This document shows, one piece after another, positions 63,436-64,000 of a stretch of DNA of 64,000 nucleotides. The stretch covers positions 36,077-100,076 of the forward strand of contig LADR01000054.1 of the NCBI GenBank assembly GCA_000961655.1, given 5' to 3'. How positions within the stretch are numbered: position 1 is the first letter of the stretch; the number at the start of each line of letters is the position of its first letter. The notes under the pieces were generated by a model. It saw only the letters and a program-made list of their open reading frames with translations. It searched no databases and was not told where the DNA came from. The DNA comes from Desulfatitalea sp. BRH_c12 (GTDB taxonomy: Bacteria; Desulfobacterota; Desulfobacteria; Desulfobacterales; Desulfosarcinaceae). The position numbers were made by a program, and so were the translations under genes.

Positions 63436-64000
63436 GTTAAGTTAGATACGGCGTGGGGTGACGAAGAAAAACCCTGGTGAGCCAATCCCGAATGTAGGGT
63501 GGGCATTGCCCACCACTATCCCCCGCAAACAACATCGGTTTTTGACACTGATCCCGCCCAAGCGATTGGATAGACACCGGAGCGAACATAACGATGAAAC
63601 GTTGAATACCGTCAATCACAGAGGCGATCGGCATAAGACAATGGTGGGCGATGCCCACCCTACCTGGTTACCTGGCTGTTAAGTTAGATACGGCGTGGGG
63701 TGACGAAGAAAAACCCCGGTGAGCCAATCCCGAATGTAGGGTGGGCATTGCCCACCACTATCCCCCGCAAACAACATCGGTTTTTGACACTGATCCCGCC
63801 CAAGCGATTGGATAGACACCGGAGCGAACATAACGATGAAACGTTGAATACCGTCAATCACAGAGGCGATCGGCATAAGACAATGGTGGGCGATGCCCAC
63901 CCTACCTGGTTACCTGGCTGTTAAGTTAGATACGGCGTGGGGTGACGAAGAAAAACCCCGGTGAGCCAATCCCGAATGTAGGGTGGGCATTGCCCACCAC
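63436..64000. repeat. Tandem array of 242-bp palindromic units (family A), running off the window end
   Basis: Units begin GTTAAGTTAGATACGGCGTG at 63436, 63678 and 63920 (period 242); two are complete and the third is cut by the window end. Each has GTAGGGTGGGCATTGCCCACC, the CCGCCCAAGCGATTGGAT core and the inverted partner GGTGGGCGATGCCCACCCTA. The two full units are almost identical in sequence, which indicates recent duplication. Apparent 73-74-codon frames repeat with the unit and are not credible genes. Confidence 0.9.

Overview
The window looks like a chromosomal segment of a Gram-negative, anaerobic, sulfate-reducer-type bacterium (Desulfobacterota, probably Desulfosarcina/Desulfobacteraceae-like). 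This is inferred from the xerC-hslV-hslU order, LPS and Sec genes, a fused LutAB lactate-oxidation protein, a MetF-MetV-MvhD-HdrA electron-transfer operon, an F420-hydrogenase-beta-like ferredoxin protein and many PAS kinases. No ribosomal RNA, tRNA, prophage or CRISPR array was found.

Layout. 1-9.5 kb: housekeeping genes on the minus strand (argB fragment, hslUV, xerC, a small Rho_N-like protein, slipin/NfeD pair, type-4 uracil-DNA glycosylase, coaBC, small lipoprotein). 9.5-15.5 kb: ftsB-like and murJ, then rpsT on the plus strand, lptE and leuS. 16-24.6 kb: plus-strand rng, yajC-secD-secF, dprA, topA. 24.6-25.6 kb: a four-copy tandem array of a ~230-bp non-coding palindromic element. 25.9-33.6 kb: a five-PAS hybrid kinase, an FrhB-like protein, an alpha/beta hydrolase, a Nudix hydrolase, an SDR and an OFA-type MFS carrier. 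33.9-43.8 kb: a 2-hydroxyacid (most likely lactate) locus, with lutAB fusion, lutC and TRAP dctPQM on one strand and glcD, glcF and a FadR-type GntR regulator on the other. The intergenic region between dctP and glcD carries two copies of a TGGTA-n-TACC(A/T) palindrome.

43.9-56.9 kb is the most interesting part. A continuous run of minus-strand genes starts at a good sigma-54 promoter (55318-55303): a TusA-like protein without its cysteine, a MetF paralogue, a tandem-duplicated HdrA, MvhD, MetV and MetF, followed by a receiver-only response regulator, two small proteins (one or both ACT-like) and two histidine kinases. A sigma-54 activator with a cysteine-rich PAS domain is encoded divergently. 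The genes suggest a methylene-tetrahydrofolate reductase linked to flavin-based electron transfer, under redox-responsive sigma-54 control, with an adjoining unusual phosphorelay.

56.9-64 kb: an archaeal-type fructose-1,6-bisphosphate aldolase/phosphatase next to a phosphofructokinase with pyrophosphate-type signature residues, a glycerate 2-kinase, a DUF2156 protein and a ferritin-like protein. The window ends in a structured non-coding segment, a truncated gene end and a second array of the same palindromic repeat family. Several dispersed palindromic repeat families recur across the window and account for most long stretches without genes.
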